Below are positions 35,025 through 47,175 of a DNA stretch of 64,000 nt, piece by piece. The stretch comes from Fusarium oxysporum f. sp. lycopersici 4287 (Eukaryota; Ascomycota; Sordariomycetes; Hypocreales; Nectriaceae): contig NC_030993.1 in NCBI RefSeq assembly GCF_000149955.1, forward strand, positions 2,658,650 to 2,722,649, read 5' to 3'. The translations under genes and the position numbers were made by a program. The notes under the pieces were generated by a model. That model worked only from the letters and a program-made list of their open reading frames with translations. It did no database searches and was not told where the DNA came from. Every line of letters starts with the position of its first letter. Position 1 is the first letter of the stretch.

Positions 35025-36835
35025 CTATCGCTTGTTCTCGTTTCCCGGTGCTAATCTCCACGCCCGCAGAGGTAGACTCTGGAGATGCAACACCTTTGGC
35101 TTGATGTACCAGAAGAAAGTTGCAGCACCAAACAGGACACATAATATGTTCACTGTATAGTATCCGTCGTGGATCATGTGGCATGTTCCGCCACCAGCCT
35201 CACATCTCTCCTTCTCAGACTGTACAGCGCATGAGAATGCATCTTTGATAAGTGTGCCCTTGATTGTCGTGGCATCTGATTTGCCAGGCTCGCACGTAGC
35301 CACAGTGAAGCTGTCAACGAGCCGGAGTACGAAATATCTAGGGAATGTGCCGCCCAGATTGCAGACACTACAAATTGTTAGCTTCGTAGCCGCGACATAT
35401 GAGTCCGGTGTTACTTACGTTGCAAGGAGAGTCATGTAAGTGCCGCCAATGACGGGGTCAGACACCCGGGCATGGAAAGCAGAGACAGCGACAAACATGA
35501 TTGTGTTTGTGAATGTTGAGAAAAGGTGTTCAGCGATAACCACCAACAGATACCATGATGTAACTCCTTCATCAGGGAAAATAGCGACAACGAATTGGGC
35601 GGAGAGAGCAGCAACAAGTCTGCCCACAAATCCCCAGCACCAAAGGCGCATCGGTGTATACTTTTGCGACCACATTCCGGCATAGTAGCCCAGACCAATC
35701 TCGAATGGGAAGTCGATGAGAACCGTCAGCGCCATGTTGTCCTTGCCAAAGCCCTTGTCGAGGAGCTTCAAGTTTGTAACGCCGTCGTTAGCCTGGAAGC
35801 CAATCTTGGCAATCAGATGAACAATGATAATGGTCTGGACGTTCTTGAGCTTGAGAATACCCCACATGATGCGGTAGACATCCCAGACACCATCTTCGTT
35901 CTGCGACTTGTCCTCCTTCTTCAAAAGGCCGAGTCCAACGGTGACAATGATGTATGACCAACCCCAGAACTTGAGATATCCCCCTAGTGAGAGAAGACCA
36001 TCATCTGAAGGAACTGCCCTGAACCACTTGTTGGCAAAGTCAGCAGCATTGAAGGCGAGGAAAACAGTGTATGACATAAAGTGGCCAGCAGTGAGACCAA
36101 CAGTCTGCGCAGTTGAAGCGTATGATACGTTTCCAGGCGTCAGGAGAGTGAGCGCCCAGCCGTCCACAGCGATATCTTGGGTGGCGCACATGAGGACGAG
36201 AAAGAACCACCAAAGCATAAACGAGAACGCTGTCATGCCGCCAGGCTTACCGGCGGAGGCCATCATGTCTTCCACATGGGATCCCAACCAGAGCATGCCG
36301 AAGCCGGAGAGAAACTGAATCGGGACGATCCATGTCTTGCGCCGACCAATCTTGGGACTCCAAACAGCGTCCACGAAAGGACTCCAGAAGAGCTTCAGAG
36401 AGTAAGGGTATGAAGCAAGACTGAAGATACCAATTTCACTGTACGACATATGGTTCTTCAGCAAAAAAGGCACAGAGCCTGTGGCCAAGCCCATGGGGAT
36501 GCCCTGCAAGAAGTATAGAAGTACCAAGAGGATGATATCTGGAACTTTGATGAGCGCGGCTTTATGAGAGGTGTGATTGAGCCCGGAATAGTCATATCAG
36601 GCTCCCACAGGCAAGGGAGAACAAAGAGAGTCCAGCCTGGAATCAACTACCAGGTAATACGTTTATCCTCAGTCAGTAAATCAACAGGCGTGGCAATCTC
36701 TACTCCGCTGCTCATTTTGCCGTTGCCGTTGAGGTGACCGTTTCCATTCGCATCCTCTGCTTCTGTCTTGATCGTCAGGGGCGGCCGGGCGGGTTTGTTT
36801 TGAGGTCGTCGAGCCCTGGCGGTCATAGGGGCCAA
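35025..36835 (-). CDS. Acetyl-CoA transporter (SLC33A1/AT-1 family, 552 residues)
   Basis: Exons 36661-36835, 35419-36559 and 35025-35367; introns of 101 bp (GTATTA...AAAG) and 51 bp (GTAAGT...TTGTAG) restore one frame. After a polar N-terminus of about 60 residues the protein is a many-span membrane carrier. Family-typical stretches include LLYFLQGIPMGLATGSVPF, APYSYPYSLKLFWSP-like SLASYPYSLKLFWSPFVD, CATQDIAVDGWALT and the C-terminal VCNLGGTFPRYFVLR. AT-1 proteins move acetyl-CoA across the ER membrane in exchange for CoA, supplying acetylation in the lumen. The family call is firm; localisation is by family. The first intron is the least certain part, because its donor is weak. Confidence 0.85.
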
Positions 36836-38025
36836 GAGTAACGGAGAGTCGAGACTACGGCGCGTACAGTATAAAGGAGTGGTAGTACCGTGGAAGGATG
36901 TAAAGGGGGGTTGAACGAATGCGACGAGGCGTCAAAAGCGTCAAAGTCAGATGCGGGTGGGTTCGAGATGTCTTGTCGTGACGTATAATATGGAGAATTT
37001 CAAGGATAGGGGTTGTAAGTTGTGTAAAGCCAAGAAGTAGAATTCGAAGAGAAGTGAAGAATAATGTTTGAGTGAGTGAGAGAATGTAGTTGAAGGAATG
37101 AAGAAGAAATGGAAGACCTGTATTTGTCAGTTCCTGGAGTACTGAGCTAGGTAGGTACCAGTAAATCTGAAGCGGGCCTCAGATGTAGAAGGTCACTACT
37201 GGCCTGCGTTTCGGATACGGTTTGGCGGATAAAAAAAAAGGGAACCTAGCAGGCTCCCGCTACCGTGGCCTTTAATGGTGAAATATGATTGGACTATTTC
37301 CTGAAGATGGATCTAGGATCTTGAATGGGGATAGGTAAGGACGATTATTCTACCTGGCCTTTTTGAAAAGCTTCAGTGGCGACAGATATCGACTACGTAA
37401 GAGATATCTCAACTGGACGTAACGATAACGGTCGGAATATTCGTAACCCTCTAAGAAAAAAGTATCCAAACCGTTGAAATACCTAAACTGATCCTGAACC
37501 CAACAAGGTGCCACGCTCACAAACCGCTGCGTGAACCTAGCAGATCCAAACCCCAAAAGCCAAGGACTCTTCGGAACTCGCATCTTTCCAGAAGAGGAAG
37601 CGCGTCAGGGGTTTGGCTGCTGATGATGTTCCGGGGTCACAGCCAATAAGAACAAGTCCGATCTGTCACTGGGGGATGACTTACAGATGGAGACCAAGAC
37701 ATTGGTTGACAGAAATGCTAACAAGGGTGCAGTAGCAATGGTATCATTACACGGAGACTGGATAATTTGCTAAACAAATATTTAAAACTTCCATGAATAT
37801 ACCTCACTTTGGCCTGTGATTTGAAGGTTATTAGAGATCACATGGTCATTCCATTCGATGCTAGTCAAAATTTGGAAACTTGATGACTCTTATCTTATCG
37901 TCCCCCCAGTCACAGCTTCAACCAATGGTAGCCAGGGAACCATTTGTTTATAAACAGACTGTAATAAAACAACATCATCAGCAACCTTACTCACCATCTC
38001 TTCATCCCATATACACTGGACAAAC
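36836..38025. other. Divergent promoter region
   Basis: It separates the transporter (minus) from the kinetochore gene (plus). It contains purine-rich sequence upstream of the transporter (about 36880-37130), an A9 run near 37232, and AC-rich leader sequence before 38026. No gene or RNA was recognised. Confidence 0.4.
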
Positions 38026-38948
38026 ATGTCATCCGAACCAACTTCTCCAACCAATAGCGAACTCCTTGATCAAGAGATTATAGCGCTTAAAGAACAAGGC
38101 TAGTCGTTGTACACAATGGCGCATCAAAACATGATCTAATGCATTCAATAGCCGCTGCTTTGCGCAAGTCGCTCAAAATCGAAACATCAACAATTCTTGC
38201 TGCGCCCTCGACACAAGCTTTTCTCGTCCCATCTAAGAATTCTCTATCATCTCGGAATATCCCATCCCGTACGAAACTACTGAGCGAAGCCGACAAACAG
38301 AAAGCATATAACCAGCAATGTCTTTATCGTATAGGCAGCTCTGTCACTGCTTTTAAGGTCCAAGACCCTGATCCCAACGCAGTTGACGGAGGGCATGTCC
38401 TTGGCTTGCGCTTCGAAGTCATGTCGAAGAGCCAATTCCTGCTCCCTTACTATGTCATGCTCAACAGGCCCTACTTCAATTCCAAATACCTGCGCATCCA
38501 CCGAAATACTCTGCCCTCTGCGATACCCATAGCCGGCTTGGCAGCCCGTTATCTTCCGGCACCACGGCCGGAGAGCGACAAGTCTCCCCAGCAGAACCTC
38601 GATCGTTTCGTCAGAGCGCTTCGAAGAGAAATCGTGCGTTATCACAACCGACTTGGTGTCTCTGCGGACCTGCGTCGAAGCCTCGGATTGCACGATAGGA
38701 TGGACGATACGGTTCTGCCTGATGACATTGTCGAGGTTGGAATAGCTGATATCGAGGCCAAACAGATTCGATTCTCTTGGGCTGATGATCGAAGTGGCAG
38801 AGTTGTCATGGATAATGACGGAAGGGTTGTCAAACTTATGATGTTTGGCAGAGACGGCCGTGATTGGGAGACAACGAAGGAGCTCTACGGAAAGTATGAG
38901 CGAATCGAAGATGTGGCCAAAACCCTTCAGGCATATGTCAATGGTTGA
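38026..38948 (+). CDS. mcm21: CENP-O/Mcm21 kinetochore subunit (289 residues)
   Basis: The main exon (38152-38948) contains the Cenp-O domain: LGLRFEVMSKSQFLLPYYVM near residue 108, then LRIHRNTLPSAIPI, AARYLPAP and NLDRFVRALRREIVRYHNR. This subunit belongs to the COMA/CENP-OPQUR part of the inner kinetochore in the nucleus. The N-terminal coiled coil needs a first exon, 38026-38098, starting MSSEPTSPTNSELLDQEI. Only a GC-AG intron (38099-38151, GCTAGT donor, CTAAT branch, ATAG acceptor) joins the two in frame and gives a continuous heptad pattern. A GT two codons on would shift the frame. Without that exon, translation could start at the ATG at 38139, losing the coiled-coil start. The symbol follows the yeast name. 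Confidence 0.78.
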
Positions 38949-39990
38949 GATCCGCGGTCAACGACAAGTCATCTTGGCCATCAACTAGATTTTGGTGTGA
39001 CGCACTGAGCTCCCCTTCACCAAGGCTTCAAGTACGAAGAGGGATCTGCATGATACGGTATGCTCGGATCAAAGGTGATCTGCTTCGGGAGTGGGATCGA
39101 TATGCACTCAGCGAGATACAATCACTACTTTGCATTACAGCAAATCGAAGTAGCCGTTATCGCCGCCCCTTCAAGCAATAGGTCCTTCGATACCTTGAGA
39201 ACGCAGCACTAGAGAAGCGGTGTCAGGAGGGGTATGATACAGTACAAGCCACAAGGATCACAATGCATTGCACATACCTATCAACCGAGGAAGGGCATTA
39301 CGATGCTTGCTACCTACCGGGGGCCTGGTATTGTCGACGTGTTGCGCTTGAGACACCTCGCATGGGCTGTTGAACTGTCGGTGTGTCAGCAAATATGGGC
39401 AACAACGCCAACTCAAGCACCAGGTTACACGGAGTAACACGATGCTTGATTCACCGACAAGACTGGTCACTTTGTTGCGTGGATAAATGCGCTATTGAGA
39501 ATCCGAATAAGAGAATATTTCGAGTCTCAGATCCCTGGAGTCGTGGTGGGACTCTGCCCTGTGCGATAATGCTTCAGTATCACCAAGATAGATAGCTCAA
39601 TTGATACATGGCCAGACGTATTTCTAGTCAGTTGCCTTGTGCCCACTATCATTACAGTAGAATGAGCGGATCCTGAACTTTCGGCACGATGACTTGCACC
39701 ATATCAACAGAGGCCAATGCCAATAGGTGAGGTTTGGTAAATATGCCGTGGGCCATGAGAATCTCTTCAATGGAGCTGCGCTTGGACACATCTCATGGCA
39801 ATAAATACAAGTTAGCCCTTTGACAACTCATGCAAATCCCACATGCCGTGCTTCAGGTGTTGGCAGAATCTTTTGGTCTAGCATGGTTAGCAAGCGAACC
39901 GTAAACAAGACAGCTGACATACCTCAATCTTTTCCGTGCGCACTTATCCCTCCGTATTCCTCCGTTGCAGTGTTGGTGATTCTCCCGTGT
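38949..39990. other. Intergenic between convergent genes
   Basis: It holds the 3' flanks of the kinetochore gene and of the Yae1 gene. Frames of 60-78 codons near 38945-39600 have no family resemblance or start context. Confidence 0.4.
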
Positions 39991-40692
39991 TCACCAATCT
40001 AACGGCTTCTTTGCCGTCAGTGCAGCCCCGGAACCAAGTGGTTCATCCCTCTCCAACCTAACCCCAGTCTCATCATCCAAGATGCTCCTATCTATCTTCC
40101 ACATAGCGACTTGCTCATCCACAATCTTCGTCCATTTCCTCACAAGTGGATGCGCATCAGCCACATCTGAGAACACAACATCTTCGGCCCCCATAGCTGG
40201 AGTGACTTCATATTTCCAGTTACCATCTTCGGACCAATACTCAGGCGTGAACAAGCCTTGTGTACTGAGTTCTTCGCGTGCTTGTTTCAGGAGTTCGGCG
40301 ATCTTGGAAGAATCTACTTCGTTAAGACCACGAACCGCTTCGTTGATGCCTTCGAGCAAGCCCAGAGTTTGACCTGCTCTCATGCCAACGCTTGCGCCAA
40401 GACTGAATCCCTCGTCAAATCCAGCTTGAAGACTGCTTTCTTTTGAAACGGTAATACCCTCGCGGTATCCAGCAGTTGTGTGCTCTGTTTGCAAACGGCG
40501 AATATCTGAGGGGTGTGATGTTGCTGACTCATCGTCATGGCGAAATTCAGTGGGAGATGAAGGTCCCGAGCCAAAAACGTCGTCTAGAGCATCATTGCTG
40601 ACTGCAGTATCAGCTTGAGATTCGTCCTGAGGGCGAGCAGTATATGCCTCGTCAATCATTTGCTCGACTGGTTGAAAATGCATGTTTGACAT
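39991..40692 (-). CDS. yae1: Yae1-family protein (233 residues)
   Basis: Single-exon frame starting at the ATG at 40692; a second ATG three codons on is possible. The centre has the family signature, a helical repeat with Gly every fourth residue (GFDEGFSLGASVGMRAG and on to GLLEG, about residues 92-115), preceded by RRLQTEHTTAGYREG. Yae1 with Lto1 forms an adaptor that brings the ABC protein Rli1/ABCE1 to the cytosolic iron-sulfur targeting machinery, which ribosome recycling needs. The N-terminal VEQMIDEAYTA and the acidic segment are also usual. The C-terminal half is longer than in yeast but typical for filamentous fungi as far as I can judge. The 411 bp upstream hold its promoter and nothing else recognised. 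Confidence 0.8.
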   Translation of the reverse strand: MSNMHFQPVEQMIDEAYTARPQDESQADTAVSNDALDDVFGSGPSSPTEFRHDDESATSHPSDIRRLQTEHTTAGYREGITVSKESSLQAGFDEGFSLGASVGMRAGQTLGLLEGINEAVRGLNEVDSSKIAELLKQAREELSTQGLFTPEYWSEDGNWKYEVTPAMGAEDVVFSDVADAHPLVRKWTKIVDEQVAMWKIDRSILDDETGVRLERDEPLGSGAALTAKKPLDW

Positions 40693-41103
40693 TGAAAGTG
40701 GTCAAGGTTTAGGGTACGTGGGTTGAGTTTTGATAAAGATTTATTTGACGTCGTTTGAGTGGGACTCTTTGGGTGGCGCCAAGAGGTAAAAACCCCTTGT
40801 ATCTGCAGAAACCTGGAGGATGATCGGTCTTGATATCTTGGGCTTATGAGCTGTCCATGTAAGAGGTCAGTTTCAAAGATGAAGGCCTTATTCTTGAAAT
40901 TTTCACATGAGGTCGTGCGCTTGAAGCTTCTGAACCTGGAATAACCCGATACTCTGAAAAATGGCATGTTAAACTGGGGAAAGCTTGGTAATCATCATTC
41001 ATCATGGCTAATCCTGTTCTGCCAACCTGCACATACTACGAAGGATCATAACGTTTACTATCCTGGCCAAGTACCGAGACACTATCCAGACAGTATCATC
41101 ATT

Positions 41104-42693
41104 CTAAGAAGCGACCGCTTGCTCACCAGCATGTGCAGGCATCCTTCCCTCGGTGTTCAACGGCTGTAACATGTGATATTTCTCGCGGAGATAATCCTTC
41201 TGATTTTCTCTCATCAACCCCAGATCTAGCAAAAAGTTGACCACGTAAAGAAAGTCCTTGACATGTGGTCTCAGTCCATCCTCTGCTTGGTTGTGCCCTG
41301 AAGGTAGAGCGAGCACGTCGGCAATTGTGCTGGCGATCTCAAAGAGCTTTTGTATGATACCGCTGCCTTGCGTCGCTATACTCACAATACTATCCAACTG
41401 CCCGACCAAGCTGCGGAGTTGTATTGATAATCGAGACGCCGGGAACTGCAGCGATAGGCCTTCGTGGGTCGTATCTGAAGACCCTGAACGCAAAAGTCCT
41501 TGCGAGAGCGCTAATTGCCAGAGCAACGTGCGAAGCCAGAGTCTAGTGATGAAGAGATCCGCACGCTGTAGTTCTGTGAAACCTGCGTGTCCCTCGGAAT
41601 GCATCCTTGCCTCGGCCGCTGCAGCATTCATCTCAGCTTGGTCAAGTTGCACTTGCTTGCTTTCAATCCACTGCACCGTCAACCCGCCGATTGCACCTCT
41701 TTGAGACTGCCAACATGCGAGGAACGTCTCATCCAAGGTTAGGAAGAGTTCTATTAGGCAGTTGAAGCCCACTCGAATATGTTCTGGTGTAGAAGAGTCC
41801 GGTGCTGAAAGATTGGTGTGTAGAGGCCCCATGATACTGGGGTACCCATCAGCGATGGTAAGGAACCTCTCGTGGATGTAGGCTTCCCAATAGACTTGCT
41901 GGAATCGGGCCATAGGATATGGTGTCCGAGTAGGATCTGGTAATGTGCGCTGGTGAGCCTCCATGATCTGAATTAGTGATATAGCCTCCCGGATGAAGCT
42001 GAAACTTCGGTCGAGTCGAGGCAGTCCCATAGTTGATATCTCGAGGTAGATGCACGTCACGATGCGCTTGATGTTGTGAGGCATTACCTCATCTACACGT
42101 CCTGGTCCATGGGAGCCAACGGCAGCACGATGTTGTGCTTCGAGACTATGATATACCAGGTTGTTTATTTGCGCCGCTACACTACCATGTGAGTTGTCCG
42201 CGGTTTGTGATAGAAATGTTGTAACAGCTGCATAGGCGTATATCAGAGCTGCATCCTCGAAGTTGTGATGCATCATTGATATTGATCTGACAATTTCATC
42301 AGGAGTGATGGCAGGGCTGAAAGGATATACGACCTTCTCAAACTCGGGCAGCAACGAGTGAAAGAAGCCTGTGGTGTATGCCTCAGAGTTTGGCGAATAG
42401 GGGCCTGATATCACCGAACCAGGGCTACTCCCTGGCGGCCACTCACTAGCCGCATGAGGCGTTGAGTGAACTGCCGAGGGGGACACAGAAGCGCTTGGCG
42501 AGAGTGCATTTGGCTGTTGGTGCTGGAGGTTTGCTTCTCTGGCCTGGGCTACAAGACGCCCGCGCTTCGGGTTCTGACGTTTCCTTGGGGCAGTGGATCT
42601 GATGCATTGCACATCAAACTGGCGGCATGGCGAGCAGGGGTTTCCATCATCGCACTTGACCTTGCGTACTCGGCAGCCATGGCAGGCGGGCAT
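41104..42693 (-). CDS. Zn2Cys6 transcription factor (529 residues)
   Basis: Intronless frame. The ATG at 42693 places the zinc cluster at the very N-terminus: CHGCRVRKVKCDDGNPC and following, spacing Cx2Cx6Cx5Cx2Cx6C (Cys 4, 7, 14, 20, 23, 30). A basic linker (PRKRQNPKRGR) and a Ser/Pro/Gln-rich stretch follow. The central helical region from about residue 115 (PFSPAITPDEIVRS; IKRIVTCIYLEISTMGL; YWEAYIHERFLTIADGYPS) is the fungal-specific regulatory domain, in style close to sugar-utilisation regulators of the maltose/AmyR type; that subtype is weak. It acts in the nucleus. Neighbours are housekeeping genes, so its targets cannot be inferred from context. Confidence 0.85.
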   Translation of the reverse strand: MPACHGCRVRKVKCDDGNPCSPCRQFDVQCIRSTAPRKRQNPKRGRLVAQAREANLQHQQPNALSPSASVSPSAVHSTPHAASEWPPGSSPGSVISGPYSPNSEAYTTGFFHSLLPEFEKVVYPFSPAITPDEIVRSISMMHHNFEDAALIYAYAAVTTFLSQTADNSHGSVAAQINNLVYHSLEAQHRAAVGSHGPGRVDEVMPHNIKRIVTCIYLEISTMGLPRLDRSFSFIREAISLIQIMEAHQRTLPDPTRTPYPMARFQQVYWEAYIHERFLTIADGYPSIMGPLHTNLSAPDSSTPEHIRVGFNCLIELFLTLDETFLACWQSQRGAIGGLTVQWIESKQVQLDQAEMNAAAAEARMHSEGHAGFTELQRADLFITRLWLRTLLWQLALSQGLLRSGSSDTTHEGLSLQFPASRLSIQLRSLVGQLDSIVSIATQGSGIIQKLFEIASTIADVLALPSGHNQAEDGLRPHVKDFLYVVNFLLDLGLMRENQKDYLREKYHMLQPLNTEGRMPAHAGEQAVAS

Positions 42694-43116
42694 CGCGAAG
42701 GGGCAATCGTATCAGATAGTGCAGAGGTCGATATAAGAAGTTACAAAGAGTGGAGGTCAATGTCTGTCTGTCTGCCCCGGAGACAAGGCGCGTTTAGTTT
42801 AGCATGGAACAGATGGGGTCACGTCTGAGAGCCGAGCTAAACGCTTGTGGAAGGCAGACAGCATGAGTCACGTGAAGGGAGCGAGCATCGTCATATACTG
42901 GTATGTGGCTTACAGTTGAATGCCAGAATAGCAATTGAAGCTATTCATTTAGTAAATTGTCATGAGCGATAGTCTTATAAGACACTTATTAGCTGTCAAA
43001 TAGTGATTGGAATAGTGGTGGAGTTCTCTGTCGAGCTAGGTGCTATAGATAGCTGGGCTGTAGTTTGAGCCGTTGACTCGCGTTTAGCAAGGACATAGCC
43101 AGATAGCACGCTCCCC

Positions 43117-43155
43117 TGATTCTAATTCTAATTCCGATTCTGATTCTGACTCTCA
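43117..43155. repeat. Degenerate TTCTAA/ATTCTG hexamer repeat
   Basis: About six imperfect copies of a TTCT/C-centred hexamer (ATTCTA, ATTCCG, ATTCTG, ACTCTC). It is a simple sequence repeat with no coding frame. Confidence 0.6.
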
Positions 43156-45824
43156 AACTCTTATACAAAGTTTATGGGACGTTGCGTCTCCTAAACTTAA
43201 AGTAAATCAATATTGCGAGTCATTGACATGAGATCTTGAACACGATAGGCTGCTGGATGGTTGCTCCTCATGCACATTGCTTTTTGGTGGTAGATCTCGC
43301 GTACATGGTTGGTGCAGAGATAGCATGAACCTGATTTAGACCCTTGAGTTCATGAGCAAGCATGAATGTCACTCCGAGTTAGATATGTATGATTCGGTTT
43401 GTTCATGAGCTGAAACTGAACTATCTTTGGTCGATGCTGGCGATGCTGAAAGCTCAATCAAGGTTGGCCGATATTCCTCTTATCGTAATGAAAGATCATA
43501 TTTCACATGATCTCATTAACCAATTGTCCCTTACAGGACTGTTTATAGCCGGAGACATTAACCCGAGGTTATTAACAAGGCGGTGTCCTGATATTGAAAC
43601 ATTATCTACCCACATCATGCAAATATTGCTCAGTCTCGACTTGTTTCATCCAGCACCGCATAATATGTACTGATAAACCTCCTATTTCAATATGTCGTAG
43701 CTTGCAACACCCTTGGTGCAACATCATACACTGTACATAGTCACAAATCGCCTGGCAGGGTTGACTTGTTGGGAAATATTCTGGAAGTGTAACCCAACAG
43801 CAAAAGAACCCACAGGCCACAGCAACCATGTTTCTTTTACGAGCCTCGTTGTTCAAAGCGGATCGTGTCCAATCTGACATCTCGGCCGGTAGTGGTACGG
43901 ATACACATCACGTCCCTAGAAAAATAACAGGCGGTCTGGGATGCATAGTTCATCTGTCATGGGTTTTTCTCCATCACGGGCTTCCAAACCCTATTCCAGA
44001 TTCTCAGCCAGCACACAATTTTCCTTCGCCTACTGTCATCAACCTTACAGGTGGACGCAGTTTTGATCCTGAAACCCTGCAATTCCCCCGGCAGCAATAC
44101 CAGCTAGGCCAGTCCCAGTAGCAAAAGAAGCTAACTAGCTCGTCGGCACCGGAGCCACGGTTCTGAGTCTGACGCTGCCGCGGTCCGGGGGCTACGGGGA
44201 ATGTGATCCCTGCGTCCGGACAGGACACGCCTGGGTTGCGTTGGGCTCAACTCGTGCTAGACAGCGTGTCTGTACATATGGATGTTGTTTGCCAATGACT
44301 TCTGACTTAGACAGAGAAGCGGTCGACTTGTGATGTATGTATCCGTAAATCACACCCCCAGCATCTTGTTTGCAACGTCCGTCCCTTTTTTTCGTCGCGG
44401 CACTTGCACGGCATCTGTCGAACCCCCAAACCACCTTCAGTTCAGGTTTGCCTCTGATCGCATGGCGAGCAGGGATTCATTTGCAACGGTCTAGCACATC
44501 CTATCGAGAAATGAGCACCACCGCCCCGGGTGATCTGACTCTTTCGGTTCCATGTACCGTGGAATTAAGGAACCCACCCACCACAGTCAGGGTCGGGGTG
44601 GGAAAATAAAGAAAGGGAAAAAAGGAGGACGGGTATGATGGAGACTGCACCATTTGGTTCTTAGTTAGGATTCGGAATTTCAAAAAGACTAAGACAGGAC
44701 CGTCCTCATGGAACGCACTCCGATTGGCGATGTCATACCCTCAGACCCTTCTTCATCAACGAGCGCCGTTTAGAAAAAGTCTTTCGTATTTCCTGTACGG
44801 AGCACCCTTGTCCAGATTGCTGTTTGTTTCTTGCCAGTGACATTATCAATGACCGAGGTGAAACTCGTTAGGCTTGAACTGCTCAAATAATACAGTAGGG
44901 AGAACGTCTTGAGCACGTCCTGTCGTCTGTCAACTTGGAGGCTCGCGTGTAAGAGGATGGCCCCAGAATGCCAATCTTGACGTGTCGCAGTTGTTTGCCC
45001 CCAAACCTGTCAAATGTCGGAGGAATAATACCTTACCCTTACCCATAACCACCCATGCCTTGCTTCACTCTGCTTCACTTCACTTCACATAGCTAACCGT
45101 ACTCGGGAAACCTTCCTTGCCACTTAGACAATCCCAATCCCCGGAACCTCATGAACAGTATCCGAGCGATCGGCAGAGGCACGGGGCCGTGGACCTGGGA
45201 TGGTTTAGCAGGTTACAAGGCCAAGCAGCAGTGTTGCCGTTGGTGCGATGCCATGCGATGCGATGGGCAACGGAGGATGGTGGGAACTCAAAACTCCAGA
45301 CGGTCGTTGGTATTTACTCCCGGTTGGCTACCTCGTCTCGACTGACTGGCAGGGCCGTGACAGGCGGCTGGTGCCCCCGGTTGAAATAATAACGTGGTCA
45401 TGACCGTAGCCCGGGAAATGAACTGGCTCGTGCGAAGGAGATTCTTGGCTAGGCGATGGGTGAAAGTCTGGAAGTGGAAGTGGAAGAGAAAGGGGTCTTG
45501 TAACAGTAACTACAGGCACTGCAACATGTTGCATCAATTACACGATAACCTGCAACATCAACATGGTTAGCATGACAGAGCTGGAGACTCTGATAGACCA
45601 GCTCAGCTAAAGGCTAGGGCCAACCCGAAGCGGTGGGCATACAGACGTCACTTAACTTAGATTGGGAGACAAAAATCGATGCAACACGGCCTGAAGAACC
45701 GGGGAGACGTGTACTTACTTGACGCTCTTGTGCAGCAGCGCAGCTGGTGCGGTGTGGTATGACATGGGATGGCGAGAGGTCGCGAATACGCTTTTACTTC
45801 TGTTGTAGGTATTGTATTGTCGGT

Positions 45825-45855
45825 ATGTACAGTACAGTACAATACAGTACAGTAA
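45825..45855. repeat. GTACA microsatellite
   Basis: About six near-perfect copies of the pentamer GTACA (one copy reads ATACA). It lies in gene-free DNA. Confidence 0.7.
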
Positions 45856-46289
45856 TCTTGTAATCTCTAAGTATTGCTTTTTTGTTTGAATCAATGTTTT
45901 TGCCTTTGTGTTAGTCAGTAATTAAATGGATTGACTTTTTTTTATCCTTTGTTGTCTCCCTGTTTTTGATCTTGTCTCAACCAGAATGATGTGTCGTTTG
46001 GATCAGTGACAGCCATGACGACTTGTCATAATGCCACACCGAGAAATGCCATCATAGCTGAATCGCTCACCGTCCCTTTTTTTCTTATTCTTCTGTGTCT
46101 TGGTCTTTGCTTTCTTCCTCCCCTTGCGCCCCAACGTATTAGCGAACTTTTGGTCCCCAAACAGCCCAATGCTCATCGTGGCGTCTCTTCTAGAATTCTG
46201 TTTGGAATAGAGGTCCCCAGCAGGTAACATGCCTTATCCTGGTCCCCAAAGCCGCTCTTTTAGTATTCCCCACAAGCCTCCTGGGCTGG

Positions 46290-46320
46290 TCCATCCACCC
46301 ATCCATCCATCCATCCATCC
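46290..46320. repeat. CCAT tetranucleotide microsatellite
   Basis: Seven or so copies of CCAT with one early interruption (CCACC). It is probably length-variable between strains. Confidence 0.75.
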
Positions 46321-47079
46321 CTTCAAGTTTGACAACCCCTGGTCCATATCAAACGCCCTTGATCTGGTTCATCTCGCTCGCCCTGCGTTTGGCAATTCCG
46401 ATCCCATAGTGCAAACTGGAGAATTTTCTCCTCTCATGTCTGAGGTATCTTCTCTCTCTCATATCCAGATGATAGACACAACGCCACAAACAATGGCTCC
46501 CGATCCCGAGCAAACAAAGTTGCCACATCTTGTTGCTAGTCCAGGGCCCGGAAACTTGAGTTGTCCTCCCGACAGTCCAGTGCCAGTGCTAATACCTAGA
46601 GGCTCACGGCTCACGGCCCCTGCCGATCCTAGTAACCGTAAACACAAGCACAGGGGGGTATTTGGAAGTTATCAGGGGTGTAGCAGTGCGCTGACCGCCT
46701 GGGCAATGACCAGGCCAGACTGAAGTATCGGTGCGTAGGTTAGAAGCCACGCGAGCCTCCAAATTTCAACGGGGGTGCTGGCTGTAGTCTCCCAGAAATG
46801 AAATTTAAGACAAATAGGTCCCCGACATAAATTCTTCGTTTCGTGATCAGTATCCCTTTCATTGGTTTTTCATCAATATTCTTCGTTGTTTGTGCGTGCC
46901 CTTGAATTCCAGTCGCTCTGCATCTTATCTGCTCTGCCTTTCTCTGCTGCCGCTGCTTTGCACACAATCTGCAACCACTCTATCGTCTCATCAACATATT
47001 GTATTGTCTGGATTTCTGGGACAACGAACCTATTTGCGATTCACCAACAAACCAAACAACCACAAAAATCACCTTCAAC

Positions 47080-47175
47080 ATGCCTCGCGGACCTTATGAC
47101 ACTACTGGCGTCGCGAAGCCCAGCTGCCCCAAGCCCCCAAAGGGAAAATGCCCCCAGCTCGTTTGCCAACAATAA
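47080..47175 (+). CDS. 31-residue microprotein
   Basis: The ATG at 47080 sits in the context TTCAACATGCC at the end of a textbook fungal leader (CT-rich, then CA-rich with repeated ACCAA/CCACAA), longer than 150 nt and with no ATG in its last part. The frame gives 31 residues rich in Pro, Lys, Gly and Cys (MPRGPYDTTGVAKPSCPKPP near the start; three cysteines at 16, 24 and 29). It has no signal peptide. Alternatively, a short first exon could join a later exon, but the stop comes before any good donor. No family is recognised. The leader is the main support. Confidence 0.4.
   Translation: MPRGPYDTTGVAKPSCPKPPKGKCPQLVCQQ

Larger units (their letters stand above)
42694..47079. other. Long gene-poor region
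   Basis: These 4.4 kb contain only short frames without support, several microsatellites (listed separately), and promoter-like CT-rich sequence near 46860-47079 in front of a microprotein gene. No transposon ends, long repeats or RNA genes were recognised. It may contain non-coding transcripts that cannot be seen from sequence alone. Confidence 0.4.
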
